A DNA stretch of 14,248 nucleotides from UBA3305 sp002373555 (lineage in GTDB: Bacteria; Bacillota; Clostridia; Lachnospirales; Lachnospiraceae). The stretch spans positions 1 to 14,248 of the forward strand of contig CAMOER010000050.1 of the NCBI GenBank assembly GCA_946612455.1, in the 5' to 3' direction. The notes beneath the pieces were generated by a model. That model ran no database searches and was not told the origin of the DNA. It saw only the letters and a list, made by a program, of their open reading frames with translations. Each line of letters begins with the position of its first letter. Positions within the stretch are counted from its first letter, which is position 1. The translations under genes and the position numbers were made by a program. Of this stretch, positions 1 through 9,626 are shown piece after piece.

Positions 1-3436
<3,436 letters not shown>

Positions 3437-3521
3437 AGACGCACACACCCCTGTTTTATTTGTAATTAAGCATTATGTTCCTATATTAAGGGCATAACAC
3501 ACCACAATAGAAGTAAACTTT

Positions 3522-3550
3522 ATATTAGCAAAAACAATATATCCTGTCAA
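3522..3550 (-). promoter_or_regulatory. rpoB: rpoB promoter, consensus -35 with extended -10
   Basis: On the minus strand TTGACA (3550-3545) is followed by a 17-nt spacer and TAATAT (3527-3522), with TG one base upstream of the -10 (TGCTAATAT). The predicted transcription start is near 3515, giving an untranslated leader of about 79 nt before the rpoB ATG. The near-perfect match fits a housekeeping sigma-A promoter of high strength. No rplL attenuator-like hairpin was found in the leader. Confidence 0.8.
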
Positions 3551-3562
3551 TCGGAAAAATGA

Positions 3563-3579
3563 TTTTTTCGGGATTTTTT
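3563..3579. promoter_or_regulatory. Phased A/T tracts between two divergent promoters
   Basis: Two runs of six T (3563-3568 and 3574-3579; six A on the minus strand) sit 11 bp apart, one helical turn. They lie just upstream of the rpoB -35 box and of the opposing promoter at 3591. Phased A-tracts of this kind bend DNA and can act as UP elements that bind the RNA polymerase alpha C-terminal domain. The role is inferred from position; the tracts themselves are read directly. Confidence 0.5.
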
Positions 3580-3590
3580 CCATGTTCCGC

Positions 3591-3619
3591 TTGCATCGGC
3601 AGACGTATAGTGTTATAAT
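3591..3619 (+). promoter_or_regulatory. Promoter of the divergent membrane-protein gene
   Basis: TTGCAT (3591-3596), a 17-nt spacer and a perfect TATAAT (3614-3619) with an extended TG (TGTTATAAT). Transcription would start near 3626, about 49 nt before the ATG at 3675. Its -35 box is 40 bp from the -35 box of the divergent rpoB promoter, so the two share the T-rich region between them. Confidence 0.75.
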
Positions 3620-3674
3620 ATTTTGGCATTTGAGCCGTCTTCCCTATTGAGACGCGTAAAAACGGAGGAATCAT

Positions 3675-4130
3675 ATGGTCTGGAAAGTTCTGTTAATCGT
3701 ACTGATAGTCGTTGCCGTCATCCTGGCGGTCCTTTACTTCCTCGGCCGCCGCACACAGCAGAAGCAGGCCGCCGTCAATGAGCAGATCGAAGCCATGAAG
3801 CAAACGGTTTCCATGCTGATCATCGACAAGAAGAAGCTTCCGTTAAAGGAATCCGGGCTTCCGCAGCAGGTGATCGACCAGACGCCCTGGTATGCAAGAC
3901 GCGGCAAGATGCCGATCGTCAAGGCGAAGGTCGGACCGAGGATCATGAATCTCGTCGCCGATCAGCAGGTCTTTGATCTCCTCCCCGTAAAATCGGAAGT
4001 CAAGGTCGATATCTCCGGCATCTACATCACCGGGATCAAGAGCGTCCGCGGCGGCAGCATCAAGACCCCTGAGAAGCAGGGCTGGCTCGCAAGGCTCCGC
4101 AACAGAGTTTCCGCGAACCCCAACAAATAA
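3675..4130 (+). CDS. Conserved-looking membrane-anchored protein of unknown function, 151 aa
   Basis: Function not recognised. A single hydrophobic segment at about residues 3-23 (rich in V, I, L) is followed by a basic GRRTQQK stretch. This predicts an N-terminal membrane anchor with the rest in the cytoplasm by the positive-inside rule. The soluble part has a probable short coiled region (about 30-50), a basic patch (IDKKKLPLKESGLP), a conserved-looking centre (PIVKAKVGPRIMNLVADQQVFDLLPV broken across about 80-105), and a beta-rich SGIYITGIKSVRGG stretch at about 114-127. The start is supported by GGAGG (3664-3668) six nucleotides before the ATG. It is transcribed divergently from rpoB from its own promoter and ends in a strong terminator, so it is a single-gene unit. 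The gene is intact and shows no unusual codon use. From memory, similar proteins occur in Lachnospiraceae as hypothetical proteins, but no function can be assigned. Confidence 0.9.
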   Translation: MVWKVLLIVLIVVAVILAVLYFLGRRTQQKQAAVNEQIEAMKQTVSMLIIDKKKLPLKESGLPQQVIDQTPWYARRGKMPIVKAKVGPRIMNLVADQQVFDLLPVKSEVKVDISGIYITGIKSVRGGSIKTPEKQGWLARLRNRVSANPNK

Positions 4131-4142
4131 GCAGACACAGTA

Positions 4143-4176
4143 AACCGGACGGCACCGCCGTCCGGTTCTTTTATTT
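4143..4176 (+). terminator. Rho-independent terminator, possibly bidirectional
   Basis: A perfect 11-bp stem (4143-4153 paired with 4157-4167) with a 3-nt ACC apex is followed by CTTTTATTT. It begins 12 nt after the stop of the 151-aa gene and lies between two convergent genes. In the minus direction the same stem is followed only by TTTACTG, so termination of the DUF1934 operon there would be weaker. Confidence 0.88.
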
Positions 4177-4184
4177 CTGTCTTT

Positions 4185-4649
4185 TTATTTCCGTCCCGTG
4201 ATCGAAAAACCGCTTTCACTGTCTTTTGACTGGATCAGGATCTTCACAAAGCAGTTGTTCCTCTGCACGCCGTTGACCGTCATCACATACCGGATATCGG
4301 CCCGGATCTGTTCCTCTTCCTCCGCCAGTGTCACCGCAGACGTATCCGTTTCCATCTGCAGCTCCCCGAAAGGCGTACTGTAGAAGGCTGTTCTGGACTC
4401 TCCGGTACGGAACTCCATCTCCGAGCACACGATCCCGGTCTTTCTGATCTTTACATAATCCGGCATGATCGTCACGAAATTCCGGATCGGCTCATCACAG
4501 CCCTCCAGCATCTCTTCGTAGACCAGAAAATGCCGGTCCTCCTTCAGATAATACTTTCCGGGCGTAATGACGTCGATATAATCTTTCTCATCTTCCCCGT
4601 CCCCGGTATAGATCAGTCCGGTCACGGTGATCAGGACATCCTTCTTCAT
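4185..4649 (-). CDS. DUF1934 (YwiB-like) protein, 154 aa
   Basis: Small cytoplasmic protein of the DUF1934 family, which is widespread in Bacillota and predicted to form a lipocalin-like beta barrel; its biochemical role is not established. Family features seen: the MKKDVLITVTG start, the PGKYYLKEDRHFLVYEE strand pair, the TPFGELQMETDT hairpin at about 92-103 and the C-terminal IRYVMTVNGVQRNNCFVKI strand. A longer frame extends upstream to 4745, but ATG 4649 is chosen because GGAGG lies seven bases before it and the extra upstream residues would overlap murI and look random. It starts 10 nt after the murI stop, so it is the last gene of the ppi-ddl-murI operon. Function unknown; family assignment fairly firm. 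Confidence 0.88.
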   Translation of the reverse strand: MKKDVLITVTGLIYTGDGEDEKDYIDVITPGKYYLKEDRHFLVYEEMLEGCDEPIRNFVTIMPDYVKIRKTGIVCSEMEFRTGESRTAFYSTPFGELQMETDTSAVTLAEEEEQIRADIRYVMTVNGVQRNNCFVKILIQSKDSESGFSITGRK

Positions 4650-4659
4650 GCGTCCTCCG

Positions 4660-5478
4660 TCAATATCCTTCGATGTCAACGACCTGCGTCTTTCTGATGT
4701 CATACGGCAGGATCGAGTTCGCAAAGATCTCGAATTTCTCCGCACCGTCGCTTACATAGAACCGGTGCCTGGGCGGCAGATCATGCCGTTCCGGAGCGGC
4801 CAGCAGATCATGCTCCGCAAGCATGGCCTTCAGGCCGATCGCCGTTTCGTAAGCCGGATTCACCAGCGTCACGGAATCTCCCATGCACTTGCCGATCAGC
4901 GAACGAAGCAGCGGATAATGCGTGCATCCGAGGATCAGGGTGTCGATATTCTGGGTCTTCAGATCCTTCAGATACCGGTTCGCGATCTCCTCCGTGACAA
5001 AGTCATGCAGCATTCCCTCTTCGACCAGCGGCACGAACAGCGGACAGGCCTTGCCGAAAACAGCCACATCCGGATCAATGCTCTGGATGAACCGCGTATA
5101 CATGCCGCTGTTGATGGTGGCATCCGTTGCAATGACACCGATCCTGCGGTTGCGGGTGGCTCTGACAGCCGTCCTGGCGCCGGGCTTGATCACACCGATG
5201 ATCGGAAGATCGATCTCCCGCTCGATCGTCTCGAGCGCATAGGCGCTGGCCGTATTGCAGGCGACAACGATGGCTTTTACATCATGGGTTTCAAGGAATG
5301 AGACGATCTGACGCACGAACCGCAGTACGGTGCCCTGCGATTTGGTGCCGTACGGCACTCTCGCGGTGTCCCCGAAATAAACGATCCGCTCATCCGGCAT
5401 CTGCCGCATGATCTCTCTCGCGACGGTCAGGCCGCCGACGCCGGAATCAAATACGCCTACTGGCTGGTTATTGCTCAT
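4660..5478 (-). CDS. murI: Glutamate racemase
   Basis: Cofactor-independent Glu/Asp racemase that makes D-glutamate for the peptidoglycan stem peptide. It is 272 aa, the usual length. The two catalytic cysteines are Cys74 in VACNTAS and Cys185 in GCTHYP, with His187 beside the latter. The N-terminal FDSGVGGLT (Asp11) and VYFGDTARVPYG (Asp37) motifs bind substrate. Asn123 and Arg102 are in expected neighbourhoods. The ATG overlaps the ddl stop codon as ATGA, so translation is probably coupled to ddl, helped by GAGAG just upstream. DUF1934 follows after 10 nt. No oddities; a cytoplasmic enzyme sharing an operon with the next peptidoglycan precursor enzyme. Confidence 0.97.
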   Translation of the reverse strand: MSNNQPVGVFDSGVGGLTVAREIMRQMPDERIVYFGDTARVPYGTKSQGTVLRFVRQIVSFLETHDVKAIVVACNTASAYALETIEREIDLPIIGVIKPGARTAVRATRNRRIGVIATDATINSGMYTRFIQSIDPDVAVFGKACPLFVPLVEEGMLHDFVTEEIANRYLKDLKTQNIDTLILGCTHYPLLRSLIGKCMGDSVTLVNPAYETAIGLKAMLAEHDLLAAPERHDLPPRHRFYVSDGAEKFEIFANSILPYDIRKTQVVDIEGY

Positions 5479-6533
5479 AATGCTCTCTCAAACGCGGAGC
5501 GGATCAGGCGCTCCACAAGCTCCTCAAGACCGATCCCGCACTTTTCAAAAAGCATGGGATACATGCTGATCGAGGTGAATCCCGGCAGCGTATTGATCTC
5601 GTTGAAGATCACTCTGTCCGTTCCTTCCTCCAGGAAGAAATCGACTCTCGAAAGCCCCCTGCCGTCCACTGCGCCGAACACGGCCCTTGCCGCACGCCGG
5701 ATCTCTTCGGTCTTCCCTTCGGGAAGCACGGGATCGGTCACCGTCCTCGAATCGCTGTTGTTGTACTTTGCGTCGTAGTCATAGAATTCCGCTGCCGCGA
5801 GGATCTCTCCGACGCCGGAGACCAGGATGTCCCCGCCGTCCTGCAGCACTGCGCATTCCAGTTCTCTGCCGACGATCGTTTCCTCAACCAGGATCTTGGA
5901 ATCCTCCGCTGCCGCAAAGGCGAGCGCCGCGGCAAGCTCCTCCCGGTCTGCCGCCTTGGATACCCCTCTCGAGGATCCCGCATTCGCAGGCTTTACAAAG
6001 ACCGGATAGGGAAGCTTTTCTTCGATACGGCGGATGACCGCCTCCATATCGGAAAGCTCCTTCTTGAGAACGACTGCGTAAGCCGCCTGGGATACCGGAT
6101 ACCGCTCCACGACCGCTTTCGTGAAGACCTTGTCCATGGAGACGGCGGAGGAAAGCACGCCGCAGCCGATGTAAGGGATCCCGGCGAGTTCACAGACGCC
6201 CTGGATCGTACCGTCTTCTCCGAAAAGGCCGTGCAGGACCGGACATACGACATCCACACGCTTTGTCTCCGCCTTTCCCTCCCTTAAGAGGATCAGGCCG
6301 TGAATGCCGGCATCCGGCGACAGGACCGCGCGGGTGCTTCCGTTCTCCCAGCTGCCGGGCGACACGCTCTCGCCTTCATTCAGGATCCACCGGCCGTCTT
6401 TCGTAATGCCGATCTTTATCAGTTCATATTTTTCCGTATTTACCGCACCGATCACGGTCGCCGCAGACATGCAGGACACTTCATGTTCCGATGACTGTCC
6501 GCCGTAGATCAGCGCAAGGACTGTCTTATCCAT
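5475..6533 (-). CDS. ddl: D-alanine--D-alanine ligase
   Basis: ATP-grasp ligase that joins two D-Ala to form the terminal dipeptide of the peptidoglycan precursor. 352 aa. The N-terminal domain has YGGQSSEHEVS (Glu16 region), and HGLFGEDGTIQG sits at 101-112. The ATP-grasp part has KPANAGSSRGV (181-191), RVDFF (296-300) and NEINTLPGFTSISMYPML from 311. The omega loop reads EFYDYDAKYNNSDSR (from about 249), carrying the Tyr/Lys pattern of D-Ala-D-Ala ligases rather than the His-containing loop of VanA-type D-Ala-D-Lac ligases, so this is not a vancomycin-resistance ligase. Start ATG 6533 is preceded by a purine-rich AGAGAGAT ribosome site. It lies 22 nt downstream of ppi and overlaps murI by 4 nt. 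Confidence 0.97.
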   Translation of the reverse strand: MDKTVLALIYGGQSSEHEVSCMSAATVIGAVNTEKYELIKIGITKDGRWILNEGESVSPGSWENGSTRAVLSPDAGIHGLILLREGKAETKRVDVVCPVLHGLFGEDGTIQGVCELAGIPYIGCGVLSSAVSMDKVFTKAVVERYPVSQAAYAVVLKKELSDMEAVIRRIEEKLPYPVFVKPANAGSSRGVSKAADREELAAALAFAAAEDSKILVEETIVGRELECAVLQDGGDILVSGVGEILAAAEFYDYDAKYNNSDSRTVTDPVLPEGKTEEIRRAARAVFGAVDGRGLSRVDFFLEEGTDRVIFNEINTLPGFTSISMYPMLFEKCGIGLEELVERLIRSAFERAL

Positions 6534-6555
6534 AGAAGATCTCTCTTTTCCTCAA

Positions 6556-7074
6556 TCAGATTGTTTCGGGCTCGGGATATTCCGTACCGAAGGTTTCCAC
6601 GGTCATTTTTGCAATGACCTGCGGCTCGCGCGGACGGTCGTTCCAGTCCGTTCTGCAGGCCGCGATCCTGTCGATCACATCCAGGCCTTCCGTAACGGCG
6701 CCGAAAGCGGCATACTGTCCGTCCAGATGGGGTGAAGTCTGGTGCATGATGAAGAACTGGGATCCTGCCGAATCCGGATGCATGGCTCTTGCCATGGAAA
6801 GCACGCCCTTGGTATGCTTCAGATCGTTCCGGAAACCGTTGCCGTTAAATTCTCCGCGGATGGAATAGCCGGGGCCGCCCATGCCTGTTCCTTCAGGATC
6901 GCCGCCCTGGATCATGAAGCCGGCAATGACCCGGTGGAAGATCAGGCCGTCATAAAAGCCCTTCTTCACCAGACTGATAAAATTGTTGACTGTATTGGGC
7001 GCGATCTCGGGATAGAGTTCCGCCTTCATCACATCGCCGTTCTGCATCGTGATCGTTACGACCGGATTCGCCAT
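6556..7074 (-). CDS. Cyclophilin-type peptidyl-prolyl cis-trans isomerase
   Basis: Cyclophilin fold PPIase that speeds rotation of X-Pro bonds during protein folding. 172 aa with no signal peptide, so cytoplasmic. Active-site residues are visible: Arg48 in FHRVI, Phe53/Met54/Gln56 in GFMIQGGD, Gln106/Phe107 in GSQFFI, and LDGQYAAFG at 117-125. The position of human CypA Trp121 is a His (SPHLDGQ), as in many bacterial forms, which predicts weak cyclosporin binding. The start is set by AAGGAGG (7088-7082) with a 7-nt spacer. First gene of an operon with ddl, murI and DUF1934, driven by the promoter at 7157-7185. Its short acidic tail (EYPEPETI) is unremarkable. Symbol left blank because several cyclophilin paralogues are usual. 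Confidence 0.95.
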   Translation of the reverse strand: MANPVVTITMQNGDVMKAELYPEIAPNTVNNFISLVKKGFYDGLIFHRVIAGFMIQGGDPEGTGMGGPGYSIRGEFNGNGFRNDLKHTKGVLSMARAMHPDSAGSQFFIMHQTSPHLDGQYAAFGAVTEGLDVIDRIAACRTDWNDRPREPQVIAKMTVETFGTEYPEPETI

Positions 7075-7156
7075 GATTCTTCCTCCTTCTGCCTCTGCCG
7101 CGCTGCGGATGAGGGCACTGTTTTTGCGCGCCGGATCATCAGCACGCCGTCAGTAT

Positions 7157-7185
7157 ATAGTATTTCATTTTCGATCTCCTGTCAA
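7157..7185 (-). promoter_or_regulatory. Promoter of the ppi-ddl-murI-DUF1934 operon
   Basis: On the minus strand TTGACA (7185-7180), a 17-nt spacer, then TACTAT (7162-7157). Transcription would start near 7150, giving a leader of about 76 nt to the ppi ATG at 7074. No convincing riboswitch or attenuator was recognised in this leader. Confidence 0.7.
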
Positions 7186-7205
7186 GGAACGCCTCACGTG
7201 TCATC

Positions 7206-7223
7206 GTTCATAGTCTGTTCATA
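7206..7223 (-). repeat. Tandem heptamer TATGAAC, one helical turn apart
   Basis: TATGAAC occurs twice on the minus strand (7223-7217 and 7212-7206) with an 11-bp period, about 20 bp upstream of the ppi -35 box. Two same-face copies next to a promoter could be an activator site; they could also be chance in this AT-rich stretch. Confidence 0.3.
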
Positions 7224-7235
7224 TTTAATTATCAA
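7207..7235 (-). promoter_or_regulatory. Possible second, upstream promoter for ppi
   Basis: TTGATA (7235-7230), 17-nt spacer, TATGAA (7212-7207) on the minus strand. The -35 is a 5/6 match but the -10 is only 4/6, so it is a weak candidate. It overlaps the direct repeat at 7206-7223. Confidence 0.25.
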
Positions 7236-7259
7236 ATCGTTTACACCGAAATCACGGGT

Positions 7260-7287
7260 TTGACATTTCTGCCGATTAGTATATAAG
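7260..7287 (+). promoter_or_regulatory. Candidate plus-strand promoter antisense to the small ORF
   Basis: TTGACA (7260-7265), a 16-nt spacer, then TATAAG (7282-7287). It is read toward glnN on the strand opposite all neighbouring genes, so no coding gene explains it. Transcription would start near 7294, inside the 3' half of the 19-codon ORF. The perfect -35 and 5/6 -10 are good, but the window is AT-rich here and chance is possible. Confidence 0.45.
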
Positions 7288-7335
7288 CATAAAGAAAGCA
7301 AGCCAACCGATCATTTTTTTCATAAACAGTCGCAT
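7276..7335 (-). CDS. Possible 19-residue hydrophobic peptide gene
   Basis: Short frame MRLFMKKMIGWLAFFMLIY followed by TAA. A basic N-terminus (R2, K6, K7) precedes one hydrophobic helix of about 12 residues, the layout of small membrane-acting peptides. A good ribosome site GGGAGG (7350-7345) lies 9 nt before the ATG. ATG at Met5 would give a 15-residue version. Its codons (CGA, CTT, ATA) differ from those preferred in neighbouring genes. The AT of the start codon falls in the loop, and its G in the stem, of a 6-bp hairpin (7328-7343). No convincing promoter of its own was found; it could be read through from glnN. Downstream codons are not hydrophobic, so it does not look like a longer protein cut by one stop. 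The length and layout recall type I toxin peptides such as E. coli Ibs, but homology cannot be claimed. May be non-coding. Confidence 0.35.
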   Translation of the reverse strand: MRLFMKKMIGWLAFFMLIY

Positions 7336-7468
7336 TTGCGACTTCCTCCCTTTCATAATGTGAAGCTCTCGCAGGTGGTGCGGGAGCTTCATCCTTTTGG
7401 CAGAAACTCTATTTCAGATAAAAGCACAGCATACCGGTCTCCCCCGGAATGCTGTGCTTTTCATTTTT
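7294..7468 (+). ncRNA. Candidate structured antisense RNA, about 175 nt
   Basis: Downstream of the plus-strand promoter lie three hairpins: SL1 7328-7343 (6-bp stem, 4-nt loop), SL2 7362-7390 (12-bp stem, GGTGG loop) and SL3 7420-7461, a 13-bp stem topped by CCGG/CCGG and followed by CATTTTT, which works as a terminator on this strand. In SL2 the single non-Watson-Crick position (7369/7383) is a U-G wobble on plus but an A-C mismatch on minus, which favours the plus strand as the functional RNA. The RNA would cover the ribosome site, start codon and first ~14 codons of the 19-residue ORF. It matches no RNA family I recognise (not 6S, SRP, tmRNA or RNase P). The ends are estimates. Confidence 0.38.
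7420..7468. terminator. Bidirectional hairpin terminator of glnN and of the antisense RNA
   Basis: A perfect 13-bp stem, 7420-7432 paired with 7449-7461, continues after one mismatch into CCGG/CCGG with a 6-nt loop. On the minus strand it starts 10 nt after the glnN stop and is followed by a short U run (TTTTATCT). On the plus strand the tail (TTTTCATTTTT) is richer in U, so it should stop plus-strand transcripts at least as well. Confidence 0.8.
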
Positions 7469-7470
7469 CC

Positions 7471-9597
7471 TTATACGTCGCTTACCTGGAACATCATATC
7501 GCCGTAGCTCGGGTACGGCCACATCTTCTTGTCCACCAGAAATTCCAGTTTGTCGATGGGGGCCCGCAGCGCCTGCATGGCCGGTACGACTTCCCTGTTG
7601 AAACGCTGCGCACAGATCACCATATCCTTTTCTGCAGCAGCAGAGGCGGCCTTCCTTTCCAGTTCCGTAAGCGCATTCTTCGCCTCCGCCAGAAGACTGC
7701 TGCATTCACAGAGGATCCCCGTCTGTGCACTGACATCCGCTTCCGGACAGGCTTCCCGCACCGAGCTGACCGAGCGCGCCAGCTCTCCCACATACCGGAT
7801 CACGGCGGGAATATACCGCTTGCCGGCCATATTGATCATCGTATGCGCCTCGATATTGACGGTCTTTACATAGATCTCATAGCTGATCTCTTCCCTGGCC
7901 TCCAGCTCCGTGCGGCTCATGATGCCGAGGCCCTCGAGCAGCGCTACATTCTCTTCTCTGAGAAGTGCGGGGATCGCATCCACCATGCCCGGCAGGTTCG
8001 GAAGCCCTCTTCTTTCGGCTTCTTCGACCCACTCCGCCGCATAGCCGTCTCCGTTAAAGACGATCCGCTCATGCGCCGTCAGGTTTTCGCGGATGACCTG
8101 CATCGCGCAGGCCCGCTTATCTTCCGCTACTTCCATCCTGTCGGCGGCTTCTCTGAAAGCATCCGCAACGATCGCGTTCAGGATCACGTTGCAGGTGGAG
8201 ATCGATGCAGAAGAACCCACCATACGGAATTCGAATTTGTTTCCCGTAAAGGCGAAGGGCGACGTACGGTTCCGGTCGGTCGCATCCTTCATGAAATCCG
8301 GCAGCGTGCTGACGCCGGTATGCAGCATATCGCCGCGTTTGCTGCTGGTCGCCTCTCCCGTCTCGATGATCTGCCGGATGATATCCTCCAGCTGCTCGCC
8401 GAGGAAAATGGAGATGATCGCGGGCGGCGCTTCCTGCAGGCCCAGACGGTGATCGTTTCCGACATCGGCAGCGGAGAACCGCAGAAGATCGGCGTGCTTA
8501 TCCACAGCCGCGATCACGCAGGAAAGCGTCAGGAGGAACAGCAGGTTCTCGTGCGGATTCTTTCCGGGCTTCAGGAACTGGGTGCCGTCATCTGCCGACA
8601 GCGACCAGTTGTTGTGCTTGCCGGATCCGTTCACGCCTGCAAAGGGCTTTTCATGCAGCAGACAGGTCAGATTGCGCTTGCAGGCGATCTTCTTCATCGA
8701 CTCCATGACCAGCTGGTTCTGGTCCGTTGCCAGATTGCATTCCTGATAAATGGAAGCGAGCTCATGCTGGGCAGGCGCCACCTCGTTGTGCTGCGTCTTC
8801 GCCGGAATCCCGAGCTTCCAGAGACGTTCGTTCAGATCGCTCATGAAGCCGCCGATGGCTTCCGGGATGCTGCCGAAATAGTGATCCTCCATCTCCTGTC
8901 CCTTGGAAGGCATGGCGCCGAAGAGCGTCCTGCCGGTATAGATCAGGTCCTTTCTCTTCAGATAGCTGTCCCGGTTGATCAGGAAATACTCCTGTTCCGC
9001 GCCGACCATGGGGGTCACTTTTTTTGCCGTAGTATTGCCGAGTGCCCGCAGCACGCGCAGCGACTGTTCATTGATCGCCTGCATGGAACGCAGCAGCGGG
9101 GTCTTATTATCCAGCGCATCGCCCGTATAGGAGCAGAACGCTGTGGGAATACAGAGGATCGTACCGACCGCGTCATGCTTCAGGAACGCAGGCGAAGTAC
9201 AGTCCCATGTCGTATAGCCTCTTGCTTCAAAGGTCGCCCGCAGGCCTCCGGACGGGAAGGAGGACGCATCCGGTTCGCCCTTGATCAGCTCTTTGCCGGA
9301 AAACTCCATGATGGTCCTGCCGTCAGGCGTGGGCGTGGAAATAAAGGAATCATGCTTCTCCGCCGTCACGCCGGTCATCGGCTGGAACCAGTGCGTGTAA
9401 TGGGTGGCGCCTTTCTCGATGGCCCAGTCCTTCATGGCGTTCGCCACCACTTCCGCCGTGGCGGGGCTGAGTTCGCGGCCTTCTTCGATCGTCTTCTTCA
9501 GATCCTTATAGATCTTGCCGGGGAGACGCTCACGCATCACCCTGTCATTGAATACATCCTCGCCGAATATCTCATCTATTGTATGTCTGGGTTCCAT
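7471..9597 (-). CDS. glnN: Type III glutamine synthetase
   Basis: ATP-dependent glutamate-ammonia ligase of the large GSIII class (about 700 aa per subunit; known members form dodecamers), typical of Bacteroidota, some cyanobacteria and Clostridia. Here 708 aa. In this numbering: GAEQEYFLI at about 199-207 (metal-binding glutamates), HNEVAPAQHE at 270-279, GSGKHNNWS at 324-332, and NRTSPFAFTGNKFEFR at 443-458. These cover the ammonia/glutamate and ATP sites. ATG 9597 is chosen because AGGAG lies 6 nt upstream. An in-frame ATG at 9630 overlaps the tmk stop as ATGA and would add 11 residues (MTGNKKEQETP), but has a poor ribosome site. Last gene of the exporter-tmk-glnN set, closed by the hairpin at 7420. 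The whole frame lacks TTA, CTA and TCA codons. No nitrogen-regulatory site was recognised. Confidence 0.96.
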   Translation of the reverse strand: MEPRHTIDEIFGEDVFNDRVMRERLPGKIYKDLKKTIEEGRELSPATAEVVANAMKDWAIEKGATHYTHWFQPMTGVTAEKHDSFISTPTPDGRTIMEFSGKELIKGEPDASSFPSGGLRATFEARGYTTWDCTSPAFLKHDAVGTILCIPTAFCSYTGDALDNKTPLLRSMQAINEQSLRVLRALGNTTAKKVTPMVGAEQEYFLINRDSYLKRKDLIYTGRTLFGAMPSKGQEMEDHYFGSIPEAIGGFMSDLNERLWKLGIPAKTQHNEVAPAQHELASIYQECNLATDQNQLVMESMKKIACKRNLTCLLHEKPFAGVNGSGKHNNWSLSADDGTQFLKPGKNPHENLLFLLTLSCVIAAVDKHADLLRFSAADVGNDHRLGLQEAPPAIISIFLGEQLEDIIRQIIETGEATSSKRGDMLHTGVSTLPDFMKDATDRNRTSPFAFTGNKFEFRMVGSSASISTCNVILNAIVADAFREAADRMEVAEDKRACAMQVIRENLTAHERIVFNGDGYAAEWVEEAERRGLPNLPGMVDAIPALLREENVALLEGLGIMSRTELEAREEISYEIYVKTVNIEAHTMINMAGKRYIPAVIRYVGELARSVSSVREACPEADVSAQTGILCECSSLLAEAKNALTELERKAASAAAEKDMVICAQRFNREVVPAMQALRAPIDKLEFLVDKKMWPYPSYGDMMFQVSDV

Positions 9598-9626
9598 AGG
9601 GGTCTCCTGCTCTTTTTTATTTCCGG

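Noticed and set aside
4650..4745. N-terminal extension of the DUF1934 frame to 4745
   Set aside because: The extra ~32 residues are Arg/Ser-rich, overlap murI, and precede a clear GGAGG-ATG start at 4649.
5475..6533. Vancomycin-resistance type (VanA-like) ligase
   Set aside because: The omega loop has the FYDYDAKY pattern of D-Ala-D-Ala ligases, and there are no vanH, vanX or vanRS neighbours.
7294..7468. 6S, SRP, tmRNA, T-box or riboswitch identity for the structured RNA
   Set aside because: No SRP GGAAGCAGCC-type loop, no tmRNA tRNA-like ends, no T-box motif and no 6S-type long open-bubble hairpin could be seen.
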